The notes below the pieces were generated by a model. It did not search any database, was not told the origin of the DNA, and was given only the letters and a program-made list of their open reading frames with translations. The position numbers and the translations under genes are program-made. A DNA stretch of 64,000 nt from an uncultured Paracoccaceae bacterium (lineage in GTDB: Bacteria; Pseudomonadota; Alphaproteobacteria; Rhodobacterales; Rhodobacteraceae): NCBI GenBank assembly GCA_947503935.1, contig CANNFR010000003.1:62001-126000 (forward strand). The letters are read 5' to 3'. Shown piece after piece: positions 25,147 through 33,787 of this stretch (position 1 is the stretch's first letter; each line of letters begins with the position of its first letter).

Positions 25147-26703
25147 ATGGCTATCCACACAAGCCCTTTTGGGGAGATTGCGTTACGTGACATCAGCGTC
25201 ACCGAGCGGGTTTTCGGAGGCCTGCCCAAGGCGGCTGACACGCCCATTCTGATTGATGGCCCAACAGGCCGCACCGTGACGGCGGGGCAATTTCGCGACG
25301 CCGTCAAGGCGCTGGCCGGTGGTCTGACACAGCGCGGCATGGGGCAGGGCGCGACGGTGGCCGTGATGGCGCCGAACATCCCCGAGTTTTGCATCATCTT
25401 CCACGCGGTCGCCTGGGCCGGGGGCACGATCACCACGGTCAACCCGACCTACACGTCGCATGAATTGAACCATCAGCTGAAGGATGCGGGCGCGCAACTG
25501 CTGATCACCATCCCCCAATTTCTGGACACCGCCCGGCAAGGCGCCGAAGGCACTGATGTGGCTGAGATCGCGGTGATCGGCGAAGCCGAAGGCGCCACGC
25601 CTCTTTCGGCCCTGATGGGCGATCCGATCGCGGCGCAGGTGCCTGTGCATCTGGACGACCACATTCTGGTTCTGCCCTATTCCTCGGGCACCACGGGCCT
25701 GCCCAAAGGCGTCATGCTGAGCCACCGCAACCTGGTGGCCAATATCGATCAGATCCAAGTCGGCCGCCCGATCGAACAGGGCGAATGGACGGTGGGCTTC
25801 CTGCCGTTCTTCCACATCTACGGCATGACGGTTCTGATGAACCTCTATCTGGCCGCCGGGGCCGGCGTGGTGACCATGCCGCGCTTCGATCTGGAGCTGT
25901 TTTTGAAGCTCTGCCAGGACCACAAGACCAAACAGGCTTTTTGCGTGCCGCCCGTGGTGCTGGCGCTGGCCAAGCATCCGCTGGTCGACCAGTTCGATCT
26001 GTCGGCCATGCAATCGATCTTTTCCGGTGCGGCACCGCTTGGTATCCCGCTCAGCGATGCGGCGACCGCGCGGTTGGGCATCTCGGTCGAACAAGGCTAC
26101 GGCATGACCGAGATGAGCCCGGTCAGCCATGTCTCGTCCCTGGGCCAGGGCCGCCCCGGGGCTGCCGGACTGACCGTGCCCAGCACCGAATGCCGCATCG
26201 TCGACCCCGAGACAGGGGCCGATCAGCCGGTGGGGCAGGAGGGTGAGCTTTGGGTGCGGGGCCCGCAGGTGATGAAGGGATATCTGAACAATGCCCAGGC
26301 CACCGCAGACAGCCTCGACGCCGAGGGCTGGCTGAAAACGGGCGATATCGCGGCGTTTGACGAAGACGGATACCTGTTCATCCGCGAGCGGCTGAAGGAA
26401 CTGATCAAGGTCAAGGGGTTCCAGGTGGCCCCGGCCGAACTGGAAGCTGCCCTGATCGCGCACCCGCAGATCGCCGATGCCGCCGTGATCGGCGTGCCCG
26501 ATGACGAGGCGGGCGAGGTGCCGATGGCCTTTCTGGTTGCCGCCTCCGATCCCGCGCCGACACTGGACGAGGTGCAGGCCCATCTTGAAGGCGAGCTTGC
26601 CCATTACAAACAGGTCCGCCGGGTCGAATATATCGAGGCGATCCCGAAATCGGCCTCGGGCAAGATCCTGCGCCGTGTCTTGCGCGATCAGGTGCGCGGT
26701 TAA
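25147..26703 (+). CDS. AMP-dependent acyl-CoA/4-coumarate-CoA ligase family protein
   Basis: A 518-residue adenylate-forming ligase. The P-loop is YSSGTTGLPKGVMLSH, followed by GYGMTEMSPVSH, the hinge WLKTGDIAAFDEDGYLFIRERLKELIKVKGFQV and a catalytic Lys in PKSASGKILRRVL. It activates a carboxylic acid with ATP and transfers it to CoA. Overall it is closest to plant-like 4-coumarate-CoA ligases, but the substrate cannot be read off. GGGAGG lies 8 nt before the ATG. It is probably a single gene. Confidence 0.93.
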   Translation: MAIHTSPFGEIALRDISVTERVFGGLPKAADTPILIDGPTGRTVTAGQFRDAVKALAGGLTQRGMGQGATVAVMAPNIPEFCIIFHAVAWAGGTITTVNPTYTSHELNHQLKDAGAQLLITIPQFLDTARQGAEGTDVAEIAVIGEAEGATPLSALMGDPIAAQVPVHLDDHILVLPYSSGTTGLPKGVMLSHRNLVANIDQIQVGRPIEQGEWTVGFLPFFHIYGMTVLMNLYLAAGAGVVTMPRFDLELFLKLCQDHKTKQAFCVPPVVLALAKHPLVDQFDLSAMQSIFSGAAPLGIPLSDAATARLGISVEQGYGMTEMSPVSHVSSLGQGRPGAAGLTVPSTECRIVDPETGADQPVGQEGELWVRGPQVMKGYLNNAQATADSLDAEGWLKTGDIAAFDEDGYLFIRERLKELIKVKGFQVAPAELEAALIAHPQIADAAVIGVPDDEAGEVPMAFLVAASDPAPTLDEVQAHLEGELAHYKQVRRVEYIEAIPKSASGKILRRVLRDQVRG

Positions 26704-26706
26704 AGC

Positions 26707-26777
26707 GTGTTCTCTTTTTGAACACTTAACGTGGGCGGCCTGTGCGAAACTAGGGGAGGCCCCGGGTCAAGCCCGGG
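26707..26777. other. Two hairpins between convergent genes
   Basis: GTGTTC/GAACAC (26707-26712 and 26720-26725, 7-nt T-rich loop) lies directly after the acyl-CoA ligase stop, and CCCGGG/CCCGGG (26761-26766 and 26772-26777, loop TCAAG) follows. They sit between convergent genes and could act as a bidirectional termination region. The second looks like an intergenic repeat common in alphaproteobacteria; this is recalled and not checked. Confidence 0.45.
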
Positions 26778-26824
26778 ACGGCTTTGCGCCGACGAGAACC
26801 GAAACGGCGATAGGGACGCACGCT

Positions 26825-27319
26825 TCAGCGCAATCGCACTAGTTCGGTCATCAGCTCACCGCGCAGAGCGACGCGTTCTTCGGGCGTCAGGAAGGCGCCG
26901 ATCTCAACCTCACGGTCGCCGCCCCTGAGGGTCAGGTATTTCTCAACCGGCCCACCGTCCTCATGCAGCACAACGCGGACCCAATGGGTGTTGGCCGACC
27001 ATTCCTGCGTCTCGTCGCGCGGATTGCGCCGCACCAGCGTGGTGGTGTCGCGTGTCAGGGTCAGGTCTTCGACCAGATCGCCGTCGCGCGTGTTATGCGA
27101 CAGTGCCCACCACATCCCGGCCACCGCAAGCGCGAGGAACGGCAAGAGCCCCCAGAGAACCGGCGTGCCCAGAAGCCCAAACAGCGGCAGCGAGATCAGG
27201 GCCGCCGTGCCGCCGATGAACCAGACAAAGCCACGGGCAGACAGCGACCGGTGCGGCCAGAGCCTAAGCCGGACTGGCTGGTCGTCGTTCGTGTCGGGAG
27301 AGGTCCATTGATACGGCAT
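26825..27319 (-). CDS. DUF2244 family membrane protein
   Basis: A 164-residue protein with two adjacent membrane helices (about residues 30-70, around FVWFIGGTAALISLPLFGLLG and LPFLALAVAGMWWAL) and a C-terminal soluble domain (VRRNPRDETQEWSANTHWVRV, REVEIGAFLTPEERVAL). This is the DUF2244 layout, often near cytochrome oxidase genes in alphaproteobacteria; here ctaD lies about 0.7 kb upstream on the same strand. Function unknown. It starts 9 nt after the GST stop. Confidence 0.85.
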   Translation of the reverse strand: MPYQWTSPDTNDDQPVRLRLWPHRSLSARGFVWFIGGTAALISLPLFGLLGTPVLWGLLPFLALAVAGMWWALSHNTRDGDLVEDLTLTRDTTTLVRRNPRDETQEWSANTHWVRVVLHEDGGPVEKYLTLRGGDREVEIGAFLTPEERVALRGELMTELVRLR

Positions 27320-27328
27320 GGCGATGGC

Positions 27329-27970
27329 TCAGGCGCGCAGCGCGTCGTAGCTGACCATCACATGCGCGCGGTAGGGGGCGCGCTGGCAGAGCCGCGTCTG
27401 ATAATACTCATGCAGATGGGGCAGGTCCGGCCGCTCGATGTCGATATCGTAGTACCGGAAAAGGACGTGGCCGAACTGGATGTCGGCCAGGCTGAATGCG
27501 TCGCCTGCCAGATAGGGCCGGGTCGCCAGAACGTCTTCGGCAATCCGCAGCTTTCGCCCTAGTGCGGCCATGGCCTGTGCGATGGCCTCGGGGTCGCGCT
27601 GGTCTGAGGGCGTGCGCACCACCCGCCAGAAGAGCGGGCCGGTGAACCCCAGCGCCACATTGATCTTCGACCATTCCGTCCAGCGGTCGACCTCGGCCCG
27701 CTGCATGGGACCGGTCGGCCAGAACGCCCCGCTGGCATAACGGCCCGCCAGATAGCGCAGGATCGCGCCCGTCTCCCACAGCGGGGGATTATCGCCGTCC
27801 TGGACCACCGGCACCGTTCCGTTCGGATTCATCGCCAGGAATTCAGGTGTATCGACCAGGCCAAAGCGGTGGCCGGCATCGATCCGGTCGTGCGCCAGCC
27901 CAAGCTCGCCCACGCACCACATCACGGCTTGCACGTTCGAGGAATCCGTTCGGCCCCAGATCTTCAGCAT
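27329..27970 (-). CDS. Glutathione S-transferase family protein
   Basis: A 213-residue protein with a thioredoxin-like N-terminal domain (KIWGRTDSSNVQAVMWCVGELG, then FLAMNPNGTVPVVQDGDNPPLWETGAILRYLA with the cis-Pro and the ES/ET glutathione site) and a helical C-terminal domain (YLAGDAFSLADIQFGHVLFR). The glutathione-contacting residue near the N-terminus is probably a Ser/Asn rather than Tyr. The substrate is unknown. GGGAGGG precedes the ATG, and the gene begins just past the ctaD terminator. Confidence 0.9.
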   Translation of the reverse strand: MLKIWGRTDSSNVQAVMWCVGELGLAHDRIDAGHRFGLVDTPEFLAMNPNGTVPVVQDGDNPPLWETGAILRYLAGRYASGAFWPTGPMQRAEVDRWTEWSKINVALGFTGPLFWRVVRTPSDQRDPEAIAQAMAALGRKLRIAEDVLATRPYLAGDAFSLADIQFGHVLFRYYDIDIERPDLPHLHEYYQTRLCQRAPYRAHVMVSYDALRA

Positions 27971-27989
27971 CGCTTACCCTCCCAACGAA

Positions 27990-28017
27990 AAAGGCCCCGG
28001 AGCGAACCGGGGCCTTT
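27990..28017 (-). terminator. Intrinsic terminator of ctaD
   Basis: AAAGGCCCCGG (27990-28000) pairs with CCGGGGCCTTT (28007-28017), an 11-bp perfect stem with a 6-nt loop. It lies 17 nt beyond the ctaD stop. Read on the minus strand it ends in five T residues, a classic rho-independent terminator. Confidence 0.9.
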
Positions 28018-28034
28018 CCAATCTTGGCCGCGCC

Positions 28035-29705
28035 TCAATGCGCGTGGCCCTTGTCCCAATCCTCGCGCTTGGGCAGCACTTCGAATGTATGCTCCGGCGG
28101 CGGGGTGGGCAGCGTCCATTCCAGCGTATCGGCATGCTCGTTCCAGTAGTTCTTTTCGGTCACCCGACGCCCGGCAAAGAGCGTGTAGAAAACGATGCCG
28201 ATAAAGAACAGGAACGAGCCGAAGGCAATGAACGCACCGATCGACGAGACGTAGTTCCAGAGCGCGAAGGCCTCCGGATAGTCGATATAGCGGCGGGGCA
28301 TACCCTGGCGGCCCAGGAAGTGCTGCGGGAAGAAGGTCAGGTTCGACCCGATGAACATGGTCCAGAAGTGCACCTGACCGGCCCATTCGGGGTACTGACG
28401 GCCCGACATCTTGCCGATCCAGTAGTAGATCCCGGCAAAGAGGCAGAAGACGGCCCCAAGGCTCATCACATAATGGAAATGCGCCACGACATAGTAGGTG
28501 TCGTGATAGGCCCGGTCGACGGCGGCTTGGCTCAAGACGATACCGGTGACGCCGCCAACGGTGAAGAGGAAGAGGAAGCCGAAGGCGAACAGCATCGGCG
28601 TCTTGAACTCGATCGAGCCGCCCCACATCGTCGCGATCCAGCTGAAGATCTTGATGCCCGTGGGCACCGCGATCACCATGGTCGCCATCATGAAGTAGCT
28701 CTGCTGGGTCAGGCTCATCCCCACGGTGTACATGTGGTGCGCCCAGACGACGAAGCCCAGGGCCCCGATCGCGATCATCGCCCAGACCATCGGCAGATAG
28801 CCGAAGACCGGCTTTTTCGAGAAGGTCGCGATGACATGGCTGATGATGCCGAAGCCCGGCAGGATGATGATGTAGACCTCAGGGTGCCCGAAGAACCACA
28901 AGATGTGCTGGTAGAGCACCGGGTCACCGCCACCGGCCGGATCGAAGAAGGTGAAGCCGAAATTGCGGTCCATCAGCAGCATGGTGATGGCACCGGCCAG
29001 CACCGGCAGTGCCAAAAGGATCAGCCAGGCGGTCACGAAGATCGACCAGGCGAACAGCGGCACCTTGAACAGCGTCATGCCAGGCGCGCGCATGTTCAGG
29101 AAGGTGGTGATCATGTTGATCGCACCCAGGATCGACGAGGCGCCCGACAGGTGCACCGCGAAGATCGCGAAATCCATCGACATGCCGGCCTCGGTGGTCG
29201 AAAGCGGCGGGTAGAGCACCCAGCCCACGCCCGAGCCCAGCTGACCATTGCCGCCGGGGCTGAGGAGCGAGGCCACACCCAGCGCCACACCGGCCACGAA
29301 CATCCAGTAAGACAGGTTGTTCAGCCGCGGAAACGCCATATCCGGCGCACCGATCTGCAGCGGCATGAAGTAGTTGCCAAAGCCTCCGAAAAGCGCCGGA
29401 ATCACCACGAAGAACATCATCAGCACGCCGTGATACGTGATCAGAACGTTCCACATATGCCCGTTGGGCGTACAGGTCTCGCCCGTGGCGAAGAACCGCG
29501 TGCCTTCCATGCACATGTACTGCACGCCAGGCTCCATCAGCTCCAATCGCATGAAGACCGTAAAGGCCACCGCGATGAAGCCGACAATGCCGGCGGTGAA
29601 GAGGTAAAGGATACCGATATCCTTGTGGTTGGTGGACATGAACCAGCGGGTGAAGAACCCCCGCGTGTCGTGTTCACCTTGGCCATGAACGGTGGCGTCA
29701 GCCAT
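28035..29705 (-). CDS. ctaD: Cytochrome c oxidase subunit I (aa3-type)
   Basis: A 556-residue, 12-helix catalytic subunit of the aa3-type terminal oxidase in the inner membrane. It carries [11 protein letters not shown], the CuB/heme ligands in [17 protein letters not shown] and AHHMYTVG, and the last heme-ligand helix [10 protein letters not shown]. The start at 29705 follows GGGAG by 8 nt; an upstream in-frame ATG has no such site. coxII and assembly genes are not nearby, so ctaD stands alone, as is common in Rhodobacteraceae. It ends in a strong terminator. Confidence 0.98.
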   Translation of the reverse strand: MADATVHGQGEHDTRGFFTRWFMSTNHKDIGILYLFTAGIVGFIAVAFTVFMRLELMEPGVQYMCMEGTRFFATGETCTPNGHMWNVLITYHGVLMMFFVVIPALFGGFGNYFMPLQIGAPDMAFPRLNNLSYWMFVAGVALGVASLLSPGGNGQLGSGVGWVLYPPLSTTEAGMSMDFAIFAVHLSGASSILGAINMITTFLNMRAPGMTLFKVPLFAWSIFVTAWLILLALPVLAGAITMLLMDRNFGFTFFDPAGGGDPVLYQHILWFFGHPEVYIIILPGFGIISHVIATFSKKPVFGYLPMVWAMIAIGALGFVVWAHHMYTVGMSLTQQSYFMMATMVIAVPTGIKIFSWIATMWGGSIEFKTPMLFAFGFLFLFTVGGVTGIVLSQAAVDRAYHDTYYVVAHFHYVMSLGAVFCLFAGIYYWIGKMSGRQYPEWAGQVHFWTMFIGSNLTFFPQHFLGRQGMPRRYIDYPEAFALWNYVSSIGAFIAFGSFLFFIGIVFYTLFAGRRVTEKNYWNEHADTLEWTLPTPPPEHTFEVLPKREDWDKGHAH

Positions 29706-29932
29706 AAGGGTGCTCCCGAGTTCCCGTTTGGTATAGAGGTACGCGCAGCCGAAGCTTTCCGCGCCCATTGACCGATCTTCTAATGCGGTTGATCCGATGG
29801 GGCAACACGACACGCGGCCGCATGCCCAAAAAAGCCGCTTGGCGCCCCAGAGTTGCAATGAAGTGCGCGGGCCCTTACCTGAATTCCATAGCAATCTACC
29901 CTATTTAACGGCCCCTTTGAGGAGAAGATCTG

Positions 29933-30976
29933 TTGCTCGCACGCGTCATTGCAATTGGTGTGCTGATCGTTGTGGCGGCCGTGGTTTACCTGCCGCACCG
30001 CGAACAAGCTGCCGTTCTCGCCAATGTTGGGACCTGCGTCGATGCCAGTTCTGCGCCCTCGGAGGCCATTGAAGCCTGTGGTGTGCTTTTGTCCGAGCCT
30101 GAACAAGAGGACGCAATCCGCAGCAGATTCCACTATTATCAAGCCCTTGGCCACTTCGAGCTTCAGCAGTACAATCTGGTGTTGGTTGGCCTTGAGGACG
30201 CTCTGGCGCTCACGCCGCGCGATATCCGGGTCTGGCGCTGGAAAAGCCATGTTCTACAGCACATGGAGCGGTTCGACGAGGCGCTGCAGGCGGCAGATAG
30301 CGCCCTCACCATTGATCCATCCGATCAATATAGTCTCAAAAAGCGCGGCGGCTTGTTGCAAGATCTGGGTCGATTGGACGAGGCCGAGGCCTATTACACC
30401 CAACTTGCTCTGGACGATCCCGAGGCAGCATGGGTGCCATACCGTCTGGGCGCCATGCTGCATCAGCAGAAGCGCTATGCACGTGCGGCGTCCGCCTACG
30501 GATCGGCCGTCAAGCTGGATCCCGAAGATATCCGGATAAGGAGATCTTTCATAGAAACATGCATGCAGGCCCGCGCAGACTGCCCACCGCTTTTCCCCGA
30601 AGCCCGGTCAGAGCGACCAACGCTCAGCTGCGCCGATGCACGCAGACTGGCCATCGAGACCATGTCCGATCAGAACAAATCTGCCGGCCATCCCGAAAGC
30701 GGTCGGTCCGACGCCGACTTGCTGATTGCGCCGGAAACCGCATGGGTGGCGGCCAGCGCCGGCTATCTGATCGCGGCCATGGCATTCCAGGCCGAACCCA
30801 CGCGTGAGGTTGCCGAAGGCGTCATCCTATATGACCGCCTTCTGACCTGCTCGGACGACAGCTATCGTGAGAGCCCACTTTTCGATGTCGGCGACGCCCA
30901 TGCCGAAATGCAACGCCTTTTCGGGCCGGAAGTCCGTGAAAACCTGCTCGATCTGGCGCATGCCACGCTGGACTGA
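29933..30976 (+). CDS. TPR-repeat protein, membrane-anchored
   Basis: A 347-residue protein starting with TTG, preceded by AGGAG 8 nt upstream. The N-terminus is a membrane anchor (LARVIAIGVLIVVAAVVYL). Residues 60-200 contain tetratricopeptide-type helices (YYQALGHFELQQYNLVLVGLEDAL, FDEALQAADSALTIDPSDQY, LDEAEAYYTQLALDDPEAAW, YARAASAYGSAVKLDPED), typical protein-binding repeats. The C-terminal 140 residues are not recognised and contain three Cys. It diverges from ctaD. It could be a periplasm-facing scaffold. Confidence 0.8.
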   Translation: MLARVIAIGVLIVVAAVVYLPHREQAAVLANVGTCVDASSAPSEAIEACGVLLSEPEQEDAIRSRFHYYQALGHFELQQYNLVLVGLEDALALTPRDIRVWRWKSHVLQHMERFDEALQAADSALTIDPSDQYSLKKRGGLLQDLGRLDEAEAYYTQLALDDPEAAWVPYRLGAMLHQQKRYARAASAYGSAVKLDPEDIRIRRSFIETCMQARADCPPLFPEARSERPTLSCADARRLAIETMSDQNKSAGHPESGRSDADLLIAPETAWVAASAGYLIAAMAFQAEPTREVAEGVILYDRLLTCSDDSYRESPLFDVGDAHAEMQRLFGPEVRENLLDLAHATLD

Positions 30977-31058
30977 CGCGCACCGCAGATCTCCGCCGAT
31001 GCAGCCGGTGGCTTTTGCACAATCTGGACTTGCGTTCAGCGGTGGCTAAAGTTGCCTT

Positions 31059-31619
31059 ATGCGCTGCTTACCGGCCCTTTTTGCAATCCTTGCTGCGACG
31101 CCTGTTGCGGCGCAGGATATCCGCATGAAGATCGACCAGATTGAGGCGGGCTCCTATGTGGTCTACCGGAAATCCGATCGCAGCCATTATGTGCTGAATT
31201 TCCTTGGAAGACAGAACGGCGAATACGTTTTCGAGCAGCGAGATGGTCGGTCGCTGGAGGGGTCCGAACTGGCCGCGACTGTTTTCACAGATGCCGAAGG
31301 CCGCTGGAGGCGGCAGGTTATGGCCGACGGCCGGGAAAGAGTTTTCGATCCGCATAACTGCTTTCGTGAGCTGACATATTGCGAATACACCGTGAGCGGC
31401 AGCTCTGGGTCGACTTTCACCGAGGCCCGACAATATTTTCTGCAGGACGGCGGATATTCATTTGAGGTCTTTCGTTCAAGGGAAGGCCGGGACGCTGTTC
31501 CTTTCATGCGTGGGAGTGCGACGATCGACGAAAATGGTTTGATGAATGTGATGACCTATGCCTGGGGCGAGAGCGGATCTTATCAAACCGTCACGAAGGT
31601 CGACGAGGTCTATCCCTAA
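31059..31619 (+). CDS. Secreted hypothetical protein
   Basis: A 186-residue protein with a signal peptide (MRCLPALFAILAATPVAAQD) and a beta-rich mature part: YVVYRKSDRSHYVLNFL, YVFEQRDGRSLEGSE and EARQYFLQDGGYSFEVFRS. Two Cys occur close together (NCFRELTYCEY), possibly a disulfide. No family is recognised. It lies 82 nt after the TPR gene on the same strand and may share its transcript. Probably periplasmic. Confidence 0.65.
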   Translation: MRCLPALFAILAATPVAAQDIRMKIDQIEAGSYVVYRKSDRSHYVLNFLGRQNGEYVFEQRDGRSLEGSELAATVFTDAEGRWRRQVMADGRERVFDPHNCFRELTYCEYTVSGSSGSTFTEARQYFLQDGGYSFEVFRSREGRDAVPFMRGSATIDENGLMNVMTYAWGESGSYQTVTKVDEVYP

Positions 31620-31673
31620 GCGCCTCCGGGCGGGCCGCAAGTAAGACGCCCGTGCCGGTTCAATCGATCGATC

Positions 31674-31702
31674 TTTACAAATGTTCACTCTATGTTCATA
31701 TT
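31674..31702 (+). promoter_or_regulatory. Promoter with LexA box for mmcB
   Basis: GTTC at 31683-31686 and GTTC at 31694-31697, separated by exactly 7 nt, match the alphaproteobacterial LexA box (GTTC-N7-GTTC). The box overlaps a candidate promoter: TTTACA at 31674-31679 and CATATT at 31697-31702, spaced 17 nt. The expected transcription start, about 7 nt on, coincides with the ATG of mmcB at 31709, so the mRNA may be leaderless. The LexA match is exact; the promoter is inferred. Confidence 0.7.
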
Positions 31703-31708
31703 CGTGAA

Positions 31709-32155
31709 ATGCTTGAGACCCTCGCCCCCGGGCAGCTTTTGGCGCGCGGTGTATGCCGCCACATGCTAAGCCATAATTTCGTGACCGTCGAAGAACTGGT
31801 GCCGACGGGTGGGTTGCGCGTGGATGTCATGGCGCTTGGTCCGAAGGGGGAAATTTGGGTGGTGGAGTGCAAATCCTCGCGCGCTGATTTCATGGCCGAT
31901 CGTAAATGGACGGGATATCTGGAATGGTGCGACCGGTTCTTCTGGGCGGTCGATGCGGATTTTCCCGTCGATCTGTTGCCAGAGGAGACGGGTCTGATCC
32001 TGGCGGATGCCTATGACGCCGAGATTGTGCGCCTTGGCCCGGAAGCCCGGCTTGCCCCGGCGCGCCGCAAGGTGATGATGCAGAAATTCGCCCGCCATGC
32101 CGCCTTGCGGCTGCAAACAGTGCGCGATCCTGATATCAGGGTAAATCTGATTTAA
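31709..32155 (+). CDS. mmcB: MmcB family DNA repair protein
   Basis: A 148-residue protein with a PD-(D/E)xK-like core: LRVDVMALGPKGEIWVVECKSSRADF, with Asp, Glu and Lys in the expected order, and a downstream WCDRFFWAVD segment. In Caulobacter, MmcB is a LexA-controlled protein that helps repair mitomycin C and UV damage. The start at 31709 is chosen because a GTG at 31652 would place the LexA box inside the coding region; no ribosome binding site is seen, which fits a leaderless mRNA. Confidence 0.88.
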   Translation: MLETLAPGQLLARGVCRHMLSHNFVTVEELVPTGGLRVDVMALGPKGEIWVVECKSSRADFMADRKWTGYLEWCDRFFWAVDADFPVDLLPEETGLILADAYDAEIVRLGPEARLAPARRKVMMQKFARHAALRLQTVRDPDIRVNLI

Positions 32156-32228
32156 GCCATTGGATCTGGGCCAAAGTTTTGTTTTGAGGGCGAGGTTACG
32201 GGGATCGTGCCGCTCCATGCATCGAATT

Positions 32229-32240
32229 TATCGAACGATA
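32229..32240 (+). promoter_or_regulatory. Palindrome upstream of tctC
   Basis: TATCG-AA-CGATA forms a perfect 5-bp inverted repeat in the AT-rich 190-nt region before the tct operon, 106 nt upstream of the tctC ATG. It is a candidate operator; no regulator gene is adjacent, so its factor is unknown. A clear promoter could not be assigned. Confidence 0.3.
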
Positions 32241-32345
32241 CTTTGAATAATTGCGTTTTTTATATGGTGCGGAGTCCGGTAGCCTGATGGAGTATTTCTA
32301 AAAAGGTGCCGCAAAGAGGCGCCAACGACACACTGGGAGGACACC

Positions 32346-33308
32346 ATGAGAAGACGCGAGTTCATCGGTACCGGCTTGTCTGCATCCGCGCTGTTGGCGG
32401 CGGGGCCTGCCCTGGCGGAATGGGCGCCGCGGCGGCCCATCAATGCCATTTTGCCCTACTCGGCGGGCGGCGGCACCGATGCGCTGGCGCGTGCAGCGGC
32501 GGCATCGGCCGACGGAATTCTGCCGGTCCCGCTGGTCATCGTGAACAAGCCCGGATCATCCGGCATCACGGGCGCAACCGAAGCTGCGGCGGCACGGCCC
32601 GACGGCAACACGGTGATGGTCACGTCGGCGGGGTCCTTCCTGCTGACCTCGATGCTACGTGAGACGGATGTGAACCCGTTCGACAGCTTCGTCACCATCG
32701 CCCAGATCGGCAACCTGACACCGGCCGTCATCGTGCCGGCCTCCAGCCCGTTTCAGAGCGTGCAGGACCTTGTGGACGCGGCACGCGAAAACCCCGGTAG
32801 CCTGCGCTGGGCCCATAACGGTCGTGGCGGTTTCCACCACGTCGCGGGACAGAGCTTTCTCAACCGCAACGATCTTGAGGCAACCGACGTGCCCTTCCAG
32901 GGTGGCGGCCCGACCCGCGCGGCGGTCATCGGCGCGCAGGTGGATTTTGCCTTTGTCGGCATCCAGCAGGCGGCCGGGTTCGAGAATGAGTTGCGCGTGC
33001 TCGCGCTGGTCGCGCCCGAGCGCGATCCGATCCGTGATGACGTGCCGACACTGGCCGAACTTGGGTTCGACTACGTGGCGGTCTCCTCGCCCATTGTGTT
33101 CTTCGCGCCCAACGGCACCGACCCCGAGATTGTGGCGGGGATGGAGGCTGCGCTGAAGGCGATCACCGAAACGCAGCAATTCGCAGATATGATGCGCGAG
33201 CGCGGTAATGTCCCGGCTTTCCTGACCGGTGCCGAGACCGAAGAGCGCTTGCGCGAGATGCAAGTCCAGACCCAGCCTGTTATCGATGCCCTAAAAGACC
33301 AGAGCTGA
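32346..33308 (+). CDS. tctC: Tripartite tricarboxylate transporter substrate-binding protein
   Basis: A 320-residue periplasmic binding protein of the TctC/BugT family. The N-terminus MRRREFIGTGLSAS ... PALAE looks like a twin-arginine signal. The mature part has LPYSAGGGTDALARA, VNKPGSSGITGATEAAAA, the VQDLVDAARENPGSLRWAH stretch and a late PNGTDPEIVAGMEAAL helix. It captures a carboxylate and delivers it to TctAB; the ligand cannot be read from sequence. It is the first gene of tctCBA followed by a CoA-transferase. Confidence 0.93.
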   Translation: MRRREFIGTGLSASALLAAGPALAEWAPRRPINAILPYSAGGGTDALARAAAASADGILPVPLVIVNKPGSSGITGATEAAAARPDGNTVMVTSAGSFLLTSMLRETDVNPFDSFVTIAQIGNLTPAVIVPASSPFQSVQDLVDAARENPGSLRWAHNGRGGFHHVAGQSFLNRNDLEATDVPFQGGGPTRAAVIGAQVDFAFVGIQQAAGFENELRVLALVAPERDPIRDDVPTLAELGFDYVAVSSPIVFFAPNGTDPEIVAGMEAALKAITETQQFADMMRERGNVPAFLTGAETEERLREMQVQTQPVIDALKDQS

Positions 33309-33313
33309 GGCGC

Positions 33314-33784
33314 GTGACCCCAGGGCCTTCTCCCGCCCCTCGGGTGGTTGGGGTGGCGCTGATCCTGATCGGGATCGGCGCCACTGTCACCGCGTTTGGT
33401 ATATCCTTGGATCAGTACGGGCGTTGGGGCGCGCGGTATTTCCCACTTGTGGGATCCGTCGCCCTTATTCTTCTGGGCGTGATTGAAGTGACGCGCGCGC
33501 CCGGTGGCGCGGTCGTCGATCGGCGCCACCTTCCGGCTATCGCCGCACTTCTGCTGTTGGCGATACTTTACATCATTTGCATCTCGGCGTTCGGCTACCT
33601 GATCGCGACGGCTCTGGCCGCCCCGGCTGCCCTTTGGATCTTCGGTGTGCGCTCGCCCGTCGGGCTTGCGGCCGCCATGGTGCTCAGCCCGGCGCTCTAT
33701 CATCTGGTGTTTTTCGAGTTCTTGGGAGTATTCCCGCCACTCGGCCGCTATTTTGATCTGCTCGACCTGATCGGCGGCTATTGA
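33314..33784 (+). CDS. tctB: Tripartite tricarboxylate transporter TctB family protein
   Basis: A 156-residue membrane protein with about four hydrophobic helices (VVGVALILIGIGATVTAFG, YFPLVGSVALILLGVIEV, LPAIAALLLLAILYIICISAFGYLIATALA and a C-terminal one around MVLSPALYHLVFFEFL). It is the small, non-catalytic membrane subunit of TTT transporters. GTG start 5 nt after the tctC stop; it ends 3 nt before tctA. Confidence 0.9.
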   Translation: MTPGPSPAPRVVGVALILIGIGATVTAFGISLDQYGRWGARYFPLVGSVALILLGVIEVTRAPGGAVVDRRHLPAIAALLLLAILYIICISAFGYLIATALAAPAALWIFGVRSPVGLAAAMVLSPALYHLVFFEFLGVFPPLGRYFDLLDLIGGY

Positions 33785-33787
33785 GCG

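Noticed and set aside
25183-26604. 473-residue minus-strand ORF over the acyl-CoA ligase
   Set aside because: Antisense of a clearly recognised gene, without any motif of its own.
26707-26725. GTGTTC-N7-GAACAC as a possible LexA box
   Set aside because: The half-sites are inverted, while the alphaproteobacterial LexA box is a direct repeat GTTC-N7-GTTC; it lies after a gene and fits a hairpin better.
28038-29771. 577-residue plus-strand ORF over ctaD
   Set aside because: Antisense shadow of the certain ctaD gene, with His/Arg/Glu-rich low-complexity translation.
31652-31708. GTG start giving 19 extra residues to MmcB
   Set aside because: It would place the LexA box and promoter inside the coding sequence; the ATG at 31709 agrees with the regulatory site.
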